Origin: Delphinus delphis
Taxonomy: Eukaryota; Chordata; Mammalia; Artiodactyla; Delphinidae
DNA: 64,000 nt
Reading direction: 5' to 3'
Assembly (NCBI RefSeq): GCF_949987515.2
Contig: NC_082684.1
Coordinates: forward strand, 18,157,701 to 18,221,700
Shown: positions 1 through 12,874 of the stretch, one piece after another
How the letters are laid out: each line of letters starts with the position of its first letter
How positions within the stretch are numbered: position 1 is the first letter of the stretch
Made by a program: the position numbers and the translations under genes
Notes under the pieces: model-generated
Told to the model about the DNA's origin: nothing
Databases searched by the model: none
What the model saw: only the letters and a program-made list of their open reading frames with translations

Positions 1-2334
1 TTCCCCCACCCACAATTCACGACTGATGTATCAAGTCCCAACAGATCTCCAACAGTTATACATAAAAGAGTGAGCAAATTGTGGTGCTGCCCATAGAATT
101 TCAACCTATATTTTAAAAAAAAAAGGTCTCTATTTTGGTGGTTTGATAGAAGTTTTCATGCTATCAATTTAAAATCTAATGATTTAACTTTTAGACCCTT
201 GTATAGATTGTGTCCTAGTGTCTCTCACCTATTTAAGGGGCTGTTCCATCTATTTTTTTTCTGTGCTCCAGTTCCCATGTCTTGACAGATAATGTTTATA
301 TTATGATAATTATTTCCCTCTTAGGGAAATATTTGTGCCCCAACTTACTCTTAACGTTTTCAGCTATGACCCTTTTTGTCATTAACTCACCTAGTTTACT
401 GAGGTGAAAATATAGTGCATATATTTATGTTTTGACTAATAGGACCCTACCTTTTAATTTAACTATCCATGTTTATATACAATATTTTTCACACCATTCT
501 CTACTTTAGCTAGAGTAATTACAAAGAGCTGTAGATTTGAAAGAGGTGGTTTGCATCAAGTTTAAAGTTTTCCCCTAAAGCTCTCTTGACTCCAAAAACT
601 CTGTTCTGTATTTCTGATCCTAAATACTCATATTAACAGTTGTTTGAAGAAAAGATCAAGAATCCACCCCAACTTTGTATTTTGTTTAAAAAAAGACCAA
701 ATACAAGTTGGAATAAGATTTCATATTATTTGGAATACTTTATTCATAGTCTTAACCTTACATCGTATATCATGATGCTAAAGTTATGTTGGTATTTTTC
801 TCTCCAAGAATAGTTTTGAAAACATTCCTAGACATGATCATGCATTATATATAAATATGCAAAGCTTGTGTAGATGCCAAGAAAATAATGATGAAAATAA
901 GTGTAAACCCAGAATTATTTTTTACTTTCTTCAAATAATATGGTCATCAGTGGGAAATGATCATTATTTTCAAAATATGTCTCCAAATTCCTCTACTTTT
1001 ATCCACAGAAAAGAGAGGGGATATTTTCATATTTACCTCTTTATAGGAATATGAATACCTCTTTAAGATCTCCAGAACTATGCCAAATATGACTATCGTA
1101 TATTTTAATAATGATATACTGTTACTTAAATGTGCTTCAACTGGAATCAAACACTAGCAAAAGAAAATAATTCAACAAAACTGAGATAATGGTAAAGAAA
1201 TGTAAAACTGTTTTGAGATCTTCACATGGGTTTATGCCAACTGTGATTATTACTCTCATATAAAAAGTCTTAATACTTCTAAGAAGCAGTATCTTCAGCA
1301 TCATATTCTATGTCAGCTTAATTTTACTTATTGCAAAATTTAAATTTAATTTAGAGCTCTATTTAGAAATTATTTTCTAATAAAACATTATAAGTGGTTG
1401 GAGCATGAAATCTGGTTTGGAAAGACTACATACAGGGGAAAACACCTGCTGTGACTTATACAGCTGAAATATCTGCTAAACCTTCTGACACAGACTTACC
1501 AGAACAGGGATATGTTCTTTGAACTAGAAACCAAATGGCAACTACTGAATGTGTGGCCCTTCAGGGACAGGTGCATCTTCCATCTGGAAAGGTCACCTGG
1601 CCTTCGAGCAAGCAACAAGCAATGAAAATGCCTCAGGGCAAAACCCAGCAGGGCTGTTCCTTTAAAAAGGACTTATAAAAGTATGAAGGCTTGTCTTTTC
1701 TTAGGGACGCAGACAATTCTATCTCTACTAATATTTGGAAACATGATTAGATAGAAAAACATATCATCGGATTAATTGGAGAATTGGACAAAGTACACAA
1801 TGGATGGAATTGTACATTGATTAAATATAATCTAATAGATGTGTCACTATGTTATTAAGGATAGTGACTTAATTTAGAGCCAAGAAAGACTTTCTGTAAT
1901 GGTTCAGATGCAAATAAATACACAGTGTACTCAAGAGAGAGAAAAGCTATGGAGGAAGCTCATGAAATAGCATATATTCAGGTTTGAATGGGTTTCATTT
2001 TTTACACTTGCTTTAGATTCACTTTGGTTGTAGCTCAAACTCCATTTTCTTGTGAATTTTCTAGACTATTGCTTGTTAAGATCTACGTTACCATTCTTTA
2101 CTGTTCACCAATCTTCTGTGATAAGCACTTGGTACTTATAGTGCATAGACCCTTGTATAAGCTTACAATGTTCTCTCCAAGCATACCCTGGAAAAGTCCT
2201 GAAAAAGTTGTCATGGGCCCAAAAAACTAAGTTCAATAGTGCTTATTTAGATGAAAAGAGCATGTTTCCTTAAGAATAATACAAGGGAAAGATCCTTGAA
2301 ATTACATAGACATGGATTCCAAACTGATATACCT
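1..2334. other. AT-rich stretch, no gene seen
   Basis: I see no coding region here: open frames are short, have no recognisable domains and lie in AT-rich sequence with no splice context I could defend. A slightly GC-richer patch lies at about 1440-1690. It could be conserved non-coding DNA or an unrecognised repeat. Confidence 0.6.
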
Positions 2335-2590
2335 CATTGTTTGAACCTGATTATTAAAGTCAGTGACTATTAGTGCTGCATCTATAACTTGTAAGTTAAT
2401 AGTGAAGTTTTAATGTGATAATTTATATGAAGCATATAGCATAAGAACTGGCATAGAGGAGATGCCTAACAGATTCTATTTGCTTTTTCCAGGGTAACAT
2501 TAATATTTACTAATAATTGTTGTGAGGATTAAATGAATTAATGGATAAAGCTTTTAGAATAAACTCTGGTACTTGTTGGTGCTCTCTTAA
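2335..2590 (+). repeat. MIR-like SINE relic
   Basis: Two short blocks resemble the 3' half of MIR: a 'cat-agcat-agaactggcat' type block near 2430-2460, and a 'tgtgaggattaaatgaattaatg' type block near 2520-2545. Both are strongly diverged. The call is by pattern only. Confidence 0.4.
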
Positions 2591-2829
2591 AAATTTTATT
2601 AGCTATTTTTATTATTACCATTAATGTGCCAAGATCTCAGTAATATTAACTCAGTAATGGGGATCAAAAAATAATAATAATAATAAGGGTTAGAGAAATA
2701 ACAGATCAGTGATTGAATTACTCGAACTAGGCATTTGTAGTTACATGGAAAAGAAGAATCTGAATTAGTGACTCTGGTTTTTCTATTATTGTTTATTCAT
2801 TCCCTAAGTGAGTACTTTCTTAATATGTG

Positions 2830-2894
2830 TTCATTACTCTATGTATGAGGATTCTCCAGAGAAATGGAACGAATTAGAGACTAGATAGATAGGC

Positions 2895-2942
<48 letters not shown>

Positions 2943-3455
2943 GATAGATAGAGAGAGAGATGATAGAGATACAGACAGACATATATAAACAGATTTCTTA
3001 TAAGGAATTGGCTCATGCAATTATGGATCTGGACAATTCCAAGATCTGCAGAGTGAGTCAATTTGGAGGTCCAAGAGAACCAGTGGTATAGTTCCAGTAT
3101 GAAGCTAAAGGCCCTGAGAACCATTGATGTAGCTCCGGCCCTCAAACCAGCAGGCTTGAGACAGGAAAAGCCAATGTTTGGTTTGCGTCTGAAGATAGAA
3201 AAAAGGGCAGTGTCCCAATTAGGCAGAAGTAATTCTCTCTCACTTGGGAGCTTCATTCTTTTTGTTCTATGCAGGCCTTCAACTAATTGGATGAGACTCA
3301 TCCACATTAGGAAGGGTAATCTACTCATTCTACTGATTTAAGTGTTAATTTCATCCACAAACACCCTCACAACCATAGCCATAATGACGTTTTGACCAAA
3401 TATCTGGGTACCTTGTAGCCTAGTCAAGTTATTACACAACCATCATACTCTAGAT
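2830..3455. repeat. Ancient interspersed repeat, family unnamed
   Basis: The block begins with 'gaggattctccagagaaatgg', passes through a GATA microsatellite, then 'cttataaggaattggctca', and ends with 'gaccaaatatctgggtacc'. This order is one I recognise as a widespread old mammalian interspersed repeat, but I cannot assign a family with confidence. Open frames on both strands (up to 164 codons) cross the low-complexity tract and are not genes. Confidence 0.5.
2883..2951. repeat. (GATA)n microsatellite
   Basis: About 15 near-perfect GATA units with one early interruption (aggcag), followed by a GA-rich stretch. It sits inside the ancient repeat at a spot where related copies are usually AT-rich, so it probably grew from that internal seed. 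Confidence 0.95.
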
Positions 3456-4299
3456 GTCCCAATCTAGTTACAGAGACAAAAAAAATTATTTTAAAAATTT
3501 ATGCAACAAACATAGCATTAATTCACCAAGTAAGTAGCACCATCCAAATCCTGTAGACAACTCTGTCATGAATTTACTGAAATTCCACTATGTCATACAC
3601 AGTGCATTGAATCTAGTCCATTGTCCTAGACATGGAGTAAGTACAATATATACATTACATGACATGATAGAGAGCTTGGACTTTACATTGTAGAAAGTTG
3701 GAAGCTAAAGGCAAATTTCATGTAGAGAAGTAATTTGATCAGATGTCTTTTAAAATGATCACTTTAACAATAATGTTGAGAATAATAGGGGTGATATTTA
3801 TTCTTTCTGGCTCTTCTTATTTCCTGGGTACTTCATGGCATTTATATGACCAGGAGTGGCATTAAGATTTAGCTCTTGGTATGACAGAGGAATGAGCAAT
3901 TAGAATAAACACTACAGTGTTGTAACAGTGTCCTGGAATCTTCCACTGTGCCTGATATTACATCCTTAGTAGGATGATCATGGGGAAATTGAAGCAAATT
4001 CAAAAGGAAAGGAAGAACCCCTGACAGAGGTGGTGGAGTGATATGGTCATGCAAAGTCTCCCATGGGTGACAATTATGAAAACAAGAAAACTGCTCAAAT
4101 CAATAACTGACAAAGAAAACACCCATGCACAAGGGTCCCCAGGGTTATAGACAAAAACAGTGTCTATAGCACTGTTATAGACAGTGTGGCTCAAGGACCC
4201 ACACTTAGGCAAATTCTGTGAATTTGTGTCTTTTTTAACTGAGAGAATCTGCAGTTGTCTGCAGCTTAATTAGGATAAAGCTTGAGCTTACTGACCTGA
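3456..4299. other. Unassigned stretch
   Basis: No gene recognised. A short imperfect internal repeat built on 'acagtgtctatagcac' / 'ttatagacagtgtgg' lies at 4155-4190. Short antisense frames have no domain signature. Confidence 0.5.
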
Positions 4300-6480
4300 G
4301 GCATTAGAGACTAGACCCCAAGGCTGACAGAGCAGATGGAAATTAGGGGAGAATTCCTGGAAGAAGAAAACCATAGACACTAAATCCTTATATCTGAGAA
4401 TAATCTCTGGTCAAATCTTTGGTTGGCCATCAAATTATGCAAACATAGACAAGACCCCAGGGATCAGAATAGAAAGGTAGGAACCAGAAGACAAAAATAC
4501 AGAACAGAAATATGAGCTGCTATATATTATGAGGAAACAAAGATTTTAGATGAACTCAAGCAAATTAATTGCCTAGTACAACAAAAAACAATAATTCTCA
4601 GAACACAACACAATTCAGTGATGCTATAATATATTATCAACAATATCCACTTTTCAAACAAAAATTAGATGTATTAAAAAAAAAAAAAAACTCAGGAAAG
4701 AACACTGTTAGTCAGGAAGTAGACCAGTTAAAATAATCTGAATCTAAGGGGAACCAGATGTTAACTTTAGCAGGCAACAGCTTCATAGCAGTTATTTTAA
4801 ATATGATGAAACAATTAAAGGAAAATATGGTATCAAAGTATTAACAAATAAGAAATCTCAACAGGGAATTGTGATATATCAGAAGTGGAAATTAGCTTGC
4901 TGAAAATTAAAATAACTGACAATAAAAGTTCTCTAGATGATCTCAATAGCAGATTGGAGAAAACAGAAAAAAGAACTAGAAAACCTGAAGAGAGATAAAT
5001 AGAAAGTACTCAATTCAAAGAATACAGAAAAAATGGTAAAATAAAATGAAGAAATGAACAGAGAGGCTCAGAGACCTGAAGCCTTGCAATCCAACCTGTG
5101 GACAATATCAAAAGGCTTAACAAACACGTAATTTGAGTTCTAGAAGGAGAGGATTGAAAAGGGCAGGGAAAAAAATGTAATGGTTAAAACTGCCAAATGT
5201 GGCAGTTTAATACTTCCAGTTCCAAGAGTCTCAGAAAACTTCAAGCAAGATAAACACAAAGATTAGTACTACCCCTAGGCACATCATATTCAAACTGCTG
5301 AAAGCCAAAGATAAAAAGACAATCCTGAAAGCAGCCACATGCAAACATTACTTTGCATATAAATGAACAATAATTATAATAAATAGTTGATTTATCGTTA
5401 GAAACCAAAAGACCAGAAGAAATTGGAACAATGTATTCAAAGTGATGAAAGAAAAAAAAAGAAAAACCTGTATCCAAAATTTCTATCAAGCAAAATGATC
5501 CAGTAAAAATGAAGGCAAAATAATGACATGTCCAACAAGCCGGAAATGATGGAATTTTTCAGGCTCAAGATAAATGTCACTTAGAGCAATTCAGGCCTCT
5601 AGGAAACAATGAAGATTAAATTGGTATATAAAAGCCTATATAAGAATGTATATTTGTGTGTATATTCTTTTTATCTTAATTAATTAAATTGACATGTGGT
5701 TAAAAAGCAACAATTGTAACCCTGAATTGCTGAGCTTATAACCTATATAGACGTAAATGCATGACAATAGTACTAAAGGAGTGTATGGAGAGAGTAAATA
5801 GAAACAATTGTTGCAAGTTTCCTATATCTGCCTGAGGCAATTCATTATTGCCTCTAAGTAGATTTAATGATTTAAAGTAACATAATTTCTAGAGCAACCA
5901 CTAGTTAATAAAAGAGAATTAAAATGGAATTGTAAAAAACACTTGATTAATAAAAAGAATGCAGGAAAGGAAGAACAGAAAAATTTGAAATGGTAACCAT
6001 AAATAAAACTATATAAAATTATATTAAATATAAATGTAATAAAACTTCATTTAAGACAAAGACCATCAGGCTGATTTTGTTTAAAAGAATCAACTATATT
6101 CTGTGATAGACATATTTAAATCCAAGTTTTAAAGCAAAACAAAGATGCAAAGAATATGTCATGGGAAAAGTAACTGTAATAAAGTTAAAATGACTATGTT
6201 AATATCAGATAAAATATATATCAGCACAAGGAGTGTTACCACAAACAAAACAGGAACACTTTAAATGATAAAAGGGTAAATGTGTCAGTAACACATAACA
6301 ATTAAAAACACATATTCACCTCATAACAGAAATTCAAAATACATGAAGCAAAAATTAGACCCAATTAAAGAGAGAAATGGACAAATCCACAATCATAGTT
6401 GGGGAATATAACACATTTCTCTCAGTAATTGACAACAAACTAGGTAAAAAGTCAGTCAGAATGTAGAAGACTCAAACAAC
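4300..6480 (+). mobile_element. Old L1/HAL1-type LINE relic (ORF1 to ORF2 start)
   Basis: The sequence follows the order of an ancient L1: an ORF1-like region at about 4880-5510, an inter-ORF region at about 5690-6000, and the beginning of an endonuclease-like ORF2 at about 6060-6450. In ORF1, 'cacatcatattcaaactgctgaaa' and 'atcctgaaagcagccac' match the typical 'HIIFKLLK...ILKAA' stretch. The inter-ORF region carries the 'ctctagagcaaccacta' type motif. All frames are broken many times. No TSD was found. It is probably truncated at both ends and may adjoin the retroviral relic to its right. Confidence 0.7.
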
Positions 6481-8074
6481 TGCTGGCACTATAGCTGGAA
6501 AAGAGTGTTTTATTTTAATGGGGTGATCCAAACCCTCATTCCTATAAAATTTGAGCCTTTGGCATCCCTGTAGTTACTGGATTTCAAAAGGTTTTAACTG
6601 ATCATGACTGTAGGGCAAAGGAGCACTAAGAGGCTTTCCAGAGTGTCTCCCTATATCAATACATAGCTTTCCTTGCCCTCATTTTGAACTAGAAAATTAA
6701 TATTCCCCTTGTGATTAGGATCATTATCTCAGCCAGTATAGCTTCCCATCCCTGACTGCTGGTTCAGTGGCACAAAGAACCCAAAAGCCAATCTCAGCTT
6801 CTAATTTAAGAGGATTGGGAACTATGATTATATTGCCCGATAGAGACATTTATCATTTGAGCCCCAGGATCTTCACAGTCACTAAGCCAAAGATCACAAT
6901 ACTAGTGTCATAACTCAGCCCTCATCAGGCCATTCAACAGTGTCATGGTACAGTGAGGGGAAGAGGGGCGTGTGCATTCCCTGGGCATGAGCCTTTGCCA
7001 TTCTGCCTTCTCCAGAACATGCCCTGGACAGAAACATTGGTATCCTGGCTACCATAGTGATAGATAAGACATTTTGAAAATCCAGGAACTTTATATTCCC
7101 AAGAGGAAAATATCCCTCCCCTCTCCATGATGGAAGAAGGCTACTGTAATCACCCTGACATAGTAAGTTTGCTGAATTCCCTACAGTATGGTATTATGTT
7201 GTAATTTAACGTATACCTCTGGTCTTGGTAGATTGACTCTCAGCTCTGGTGATTCCCAGATTAACCTTGATATGGGACATCCCATACACAGGGTTTTAAG
7301 TCCATGTATCACCTTTTATTTCTTCGGTCATTCACCCTTTTTATTGATTGATTTAACACTAGCATGTCTGGGAAAAGCAGCTCACTATGTCACATAGTGA
7401 GTCATCTACTCCACTGAATTATTTGAGTCTCCCCTACAGTGACTCAAATAATTGAGACGGGCATAACAGACGGGCATTACATGGGACTTGAATACCTCTA
7501 AAATGTCTGCACATCCTAAGATATTTGTTCACCTACGTCTTCCCAGATCTCCTTGCCACTAATCTTCCAATCTTATTCTAAACTGCTAATCCTATGACAA
7601 GCTCATAATCGCTGCCTATTAACTGGTGTAGATTCATACCTCAGGCCGAAACTTCTCCCACATGAAGTGGAAAACCAGACATTGCTCCCAAAGTTGCCAC
7701 AGACACTTCCCTTACCATGGATTCTGCTGAGTTATAAGACCCAAGGGAAACTTGGGTCACAGTATGTACCCTCTTCAAAGCCATTATTTTGCTCTGAACA
7801 CCACGCATAACTTGCAGTCTTGAGGTTATACAGTATATGGGTCAGACAAACACAAACATGTTTCTTTCTTGTTGTTCAGTTTAGAGGTAATATACTGGCA
7901 TGCACTGGACAGCTAGATTCCTAGAAATATCACCAAAGCAACATCTCTGAAACTGCTCAGGTATTATTGGTCACCATCTGACACCCATGAAACTTAATAT
8001 GTTTTCTAGAGTATTTCGTACCTCCTGCCCATTCAGGTCAATTAACTTCATATCATTAGTATAATGGACCAGGA
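6481..8074 (-). mobile_element. Endogenous retrovirus pol relic, left part (antisense)
   Basis: On the minus strand the stretch at 7971-8070 encodes a reverse-transcriptase core. A YTND tetrapeptide stands where ERV polymerases have YxDD, followed by the 'GQEV..TLE' segment usual in ERVL/class I-like elements. Farther left, about 7640-7800, minus-strand translation resembles the connection/RNase H start of the same polymerases. Frames are interrupted by stops, so this is a fossil. The part left of 7600 is assigned only by continuity. Homology resumes right of 8858, so an L1 inserted into the RT region. Confidence 0.5.
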
Positions 8075-8840
8075 TTACCAAGTTCATCCTTGTACACTGT
8101 TGGTGGAAATGTAAACCGGTACAGCCATTATGAAAAAGAGTATGGAGATGCCTCAAAAGATTAAAAATATAACTGCCATATGACCCAGCAGTCTCACTTC
8201 TGGGTATGTATCTAAAGGAAATAAAATTACTATCTCAAGGAGATATCTGCATTCACAATAGCCAAGATATGGAAATAGCCTAAGTGTCTGTCAATGGACA
8301 TATGGGAAATGTGGTATGTATATACAATGGAATACTATTCAGCCTTTTCAAGAAAGGAAATCCTGCCACTTGTGAAAACATAGATTAACCTGGAGGACAT
8401 TATGCTAAGTGAAATAAGTCAGACACAGAAAGAAAAATACTGCATGACTTCACTTATATGTGGAATCTAAAAAAGCTGAATTCATAGAAAATGGTTAAAA
8501 GAGTGGTTATGAGGACATATTGTATAGGGAAAATGGGGAGATGTTGGTCAAAGGGTACAATCTTCCAGTTATAAGATGAATAAGTTCTGGAGACCTAATG
8601 TACAGCATTGTGACCATAGTTAATAATGTATTATACACTTGAAATTTGTTAACAGAGTATATTTTAAGTATTCTCACCACACACACAAATAAATGGTAAA
8701 TAAAAAGATGATAAATATGTTAATTATCTTGATTGTGGTAATCATTTCCCAATGTGTACGTATATCAAAACATCAGGTAGTACACTTTAAATATATACAA
8801 TTTTTATTTATCAGTTATACCTCACAAAAGCTGGGGCGGG
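8075..8840 (+). mobile_element. 5'-truncated old L1 (L1M-like) 3' end
   Basis: Starts in the ORF2 C-terminal region ('ttgtacactgttggtggaaatg', 'tatgacccagcagtctcacttctgggtatgt' type motifs). It then runs through the end of ORF2 (stop near 'tatatgtggaatctaaaaaag') and a 3' UTR of the L1M type to an A/G-rich tail near 8840-8857. It lies inside an antisense ERV relic. A possible diverged TSD pairs 'attaccaagttcat' (8060s) with 'ataaccaaattccat' (8850s). Confidence 0.85.
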
Positions 8841-8857
8841 GGGAAAGAAAGAAAAAT

Positions 8858-10150
8858 AACCAAATTCCATCTAGATTATAAAATGAGATAATAGGAGAGT
8901 TTCCATAACACAGAGACAAGAGAGTAGTTGTATACTGCAGGCCATGCCAGTTGAAGATTATTTCTGATTATTTTTGATACTAGGGATGTAGAGAAAAGGA
9001 TTTTTGAGGCCAATAATTGTGTATACCAGGGTCTAAAGTTTCTGTTTATTTGCTTCAGTAAAGGAACCACGTTTGGATTTATAACTGTGAATTATAGCAT
9101 GACTTGGTTGTGTCTATAATAATCTAAGTCACTTTTCATGAAAAATCTAGCTTCTTTACTGACCAAAATGTGCAAGTTAAATAACACTGAGATGGTAATC
9201 AAGACTTTTACATCTATCAAGACTTTTATAAAAGTACCAATTTGCTCTTCTCCTAAGGATCTTATATAGCTTTGGGTTTACTGTCTTGTGAGGGGCAATT
9301 CTTAGGGGTTTCCACATGCCTTTTCTACTATAAAAGAACATAGTTCAGGGAACCATTGTGGAGATTCCTTCAAGTATTTATTTAGTGTATTTATTTTTAC
9401 CATATAATCTAGATCTGAAAAACAAAACAGAAGGAAACAATGGATGGACCCTCAGTGGCACTGGAGAGATTATGAGATTTATCTAAGACTCCAGTTATGA
9501 CCTAATCTTCATAAACCTCTGCAGCCAGTGGGCCAGAGTGGTATTTTAGTTCTGGTGATTATTATAAGTTCAAAGTCACTATGGAATATCAACAAAAAAG
9601 CCCAGACATTTACCTTTCTGTGGTCGCTGTCACTCTGGAAATGGCCATTGACCACTTTGGGGAAGTCTTGGGGGAAGATGCATAGTGTATATCTGTGACC
9701 ACATATAGAGTCTTTGTCAACGGGACCAGGGTTTTATCTCATCAATATAGAGCTATTAACTAGTTTATGTCTTTTGGTAAGGACCACAATCTCTATGACA
9801 ATGGCTCAAGTTTGATTTCTTTCTATCAGACTTAGAAAATGTCTGCTTATATAGCAGCATCTTAGGAAGCTACTCATCTACTTGATTCTTCAGGACTCTA
9901 TGATCAGTTAGCTATCACAACAGATCCTTGTGGGTCCAAAAACTCTAATTATCACTTTGCCCAGTGGCTTATCATTATAACTGAGCCCACCTTTTCTCTA
10001 ATGGTAAATGTTGCCTCTGAACCTTTGGTAGAAAAGTGAAGCCAACCTGTGGCAACCTAGCAAACATTGAGTCTTGGGAATGACACCTTTTGATATCCTG
10101 CTGATGCCTCTCACTGTTCAGATCCCTCTGAAAGCTAAAGGGCCAGGGAT
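8858..10150 (-). mobile_element. Endogenous retrovirus pol relic, right part (antisense)
   Basis: Continues the antisense retroviral relic. Minus-strand translation of 8876-9070 resembles the part of reverse transcriptase just upstream of the YxDD motif. Its left edge lines up with the residues missing from the 7971-8070 fragment, as expected if an L1 split one polymerase. Stops are frequent. The 9480-10150 part is only tentatively retroviral. Confidence 0.4.
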
Positions 10151-10239
10151 CACATTGATACAGTCTGGAGTACAGAGCAAGGTGAGAAAGGATAGTGAGT
10201 CATTCTAGAAGGACAAAAGGAAAAAGCTTCACCCAGTAG

Positions 10240-10365
10240 AAGGTGAGCTCCATTATGGCAGTGATACTGTCCATTGTCTTCCCTGATGTATCCCCAGCAA
10301 CTTAGAATATTAATAGTCATATGGTACATGCTACACAAATATTATTGAATGGATGGATAAATGAA
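10240..10365 (+). repeat. L2 LINE 3' end relic
   Basis: Pattern 'tgtatccccagcaactta...' followed by 'attattgaatggatggataaatgaatg' matches the 3' terminus of L2 elements. Diverged, with no coding content. Confidence 0.55.
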
Positions 10366-10984
10366 TGTACTGATGGTTGGACATATTCAAGACTGCATTC
10401 ATGTAGCTACATATCAGGAAGAACACAAATAGATGAGGGAAAAAGACATGGGAAAATGACAAATTGATATTATAGTAGTTGGATTTCCAGTAGATGGTGT
10501 CTTTCTTTGCCAGTACTGCTTTTGAAGGGCAGGCATGAGCCTGGCTTCTCAAGATAAGCAGTGACTCTTTTAAAACACTACTTGTTACCACTTTGAACAT
10601 ATATGATAATATTTCAGAACCAAAAGGAGGTCCTAGCTTTGCGCTAAAATCTCTCTCTCCAGATCAGTCTGTAGAAATCTAAGGTTCTATTCATATTGTG
10701 ATGACTTTACACTCAATACACTTTTCCATGTGAAAATGATAGACCACTTAGGAAGAAGATGATTACTCATCTCAGTGTAAACAAAATTTTTATATCCTTT
10801 CTTAAGAAAATATTTTTATTTGGGAGAACCAAAGGAGAGTACATTGGTACTGGGTATCCACTGGGAAACAGTGAAGAAATATATGTTTAATGATGGGGGA
10901 CCAATAAGAAAGGAAAGACTCAGGATATAATGATAGAATTTACAGTCTGTGGCACATTGAAGAAAAAAAAAAAAAAAAAAAACT
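10366..10984. other. Unassigned stretch
   Basis: No gene or named repeat recognised. A 19-nt A-run at about 10963-10982 could be an old retroposon tail. Confidence 0.5.
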
Positions 10985-11430
10985 GGCCACAAATTCTTTG
11001 AGACTCCTCCCATCAAAAAGTAGTCAGTTTCTCAACACCTTAACCCTAGGCCTAGCCATTGGCTTACCTGGTGCAGTGGGGTATGTGCAAATGTGATATA
11101 AGCAAAGTTTTGTGCATTTGTGGTTTGCCTGTTCTTGCTGCTGAGAGGTCTTTACAACCTTCATAAAAGTGAACCTGGGCTATCCTGCTGGATGCTGATG
11201 AGATGGATGCGGACTTGTCACCTCTAACTTCAAGCCAGCCATCAGGCAGGCAAGTGCTGTACCCCCAGACCAACCACTGCCAGCCACCAGATATGTTCAT
11301 GAGGTAGTCCAAAATCATCCTACCCCAGGTAACTTGACTCAGACCAGAAGACACGTGGTCAATCCACAAAACCAGAAAAAAGCAACATAAATGTTTATTG
11401 TTTTAAATACTAGGTCTTGGAATGATTTCT
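10985..11430 (+). mobile_element. MLT1-type LTR relic
   Basis: The body has the base composition and order typical of ERVL-MaLR LTRs ('gacacgtggtcaatcc', then 'taaatgtttattgttttaaatactagg' near the 3' end). The tail 'tgttttaa..act-agg' corresponds to the familiar MLT1 end. The 101-codon antisense frame inside it is a by-product. Confidence 0.5.
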
Positions 11431-12632
11431 TGTGCACCCAAAAATAACTGATAAATGAAAGTCACATTTTTTTTTTCCTATTAGCAGAGTTTTCTCCTTC
11501 TTGGCGAAAGAAAAAGAAAAATAATACCTAAATGTTAGACGTGACAATAATACATGTAAGATAGGAAGATTTGCTTGAGATGCCGTAGCTCTGACTCCTG
11601 CCCTTTTCGTAACCTGATTTGCCTCCTCTTTACCATTTTTCATTCTTCCCTCTCTTTCCAGGATTCCAAGCTGGCCTTGGATTTGTTGTGGGCAAAACCA
11701 ATCATACTTGCTATGGGTGAAGAAGCTTCCTTGTCACTAAGAAACACTTTAGGGTCATTTGTCAACTTCTACCACAGGACCTTCATTCTGGTTTAAATTG
11801 CAAATTCCCTAGGCTGAGGTCATATTTTAAATGGTTTTCTGTCACTTGTGTTTTCATGAGAAGAACTTTCAGCTCCATTCTCAAAAAGAGATTTTGATAG
11901 AAACAGCAGGAGACTAATGGATGCCTAAAGGTAGAGCACGTCAGTGTAACTGATTAGAAATAGGAAATGGTATTGGGGAAGGGAGAGAACTCTAAAACAG
12001 AAATCCAACTATTCTAAATTTTGCCAACAGTGGACTTTGATCATATGTGCATATCACATAAATACTGTGGAAAATTCCTATGAATGAATTGTGTGTAAAA
12101 CTTCTATAATATTAAACATCTACCTTTTCCTCTCTCCTTTTCTAAGAGAAGATAACCCCAAAATAATTCACAAGAACCTGAATATTATATACCAAATACT
12201 AAATGCAAAGCAAGTGATATATATTATATCATATGTATATACACACAATAGATTTTATATATATATATATATATATATATACAGTATATACATTTTTACA
12301 CACGCTAATCATGCTATGGGCTTAAAGTTTAGCTTCCCCCCGCTCCTTTACCTTCCCCCAGACTTCCGTAATTATTAAATTACACTTTAAGCAGTCAAAT
12401 GAAGATGTGGGTATTATGTGATTACCTTTACTGTTAGCATAGGAGTAAAAGGCAATTATCATCTTTGAATGGTGTTATTTGATTATAGGGATGAATTCCA
12501 TATGAGAATGATAGAGCCCTTTTAAGATTATAGGAAAGTCAGCTACCAAAACAGTGTATCAATTACAAAATGGGAGTTGAGCTTTCCCTTTGTCCTGTCA
12601 CAATTCAGGAAAACGACTTACTGTTTGAAATT
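11431..12632. other. Unassigned stretch with a (TA)n tract
   Basis: No gene recognised. Contains a (TA)13-like microsatellite at 12256-12280 and polypyrimidine patches near 11640-11660 and 12340-12360. Confidence 0.5.
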
Positions 12633-12647
12633 AAAAAGCCATAACAT

Positions 12648-12859
12648 TGGGCTTCCCTGGTGGCGCAGTGGTTGAGAGTCCGCCTGCCGATGCAGGGGAC
12701 GTGACTTCGTGCCCCAGTCCGGGAAGATCCCACATGCCCTGGAGCAGCTAGGCCCGTGAGCCATGGCCGCTGAGCCTGCGCGTCCAGAGCCTGTGCTCCG
12801 CAACCGGAGAGGCCACAACAGTGAGAGTCCTGCGTACCGCACAAAAAAAAAAAAAAAAA
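12648..12859 (+). mobile_element. CHR-type cetacean SINE
   Basis: tRNA-derived head with A-box 'tggcgcagtgg' and a decayed B-box region, then the conserved cetacean body ('gggaagatcccacatgcc', 'gagcctgtgctccgcaa') and an A-tail. A TSD brackets it: AAAAAGCCATAACAT (12633-12647) and AAAAAGCCATATCAT (12860-12874), one mismatch. The antisense frames here (up to 123 codons) come from the SINE and are not genes. Confidence 0.97.
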
Positions 12860-12874
12860 AAAAAGCCATATCAT

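Noticed and set aside
2883..2951. CRISPR-like or regulatory array
   Set aside because: Plain GATA microsatellite with no spacers; the host is a eukaryote.
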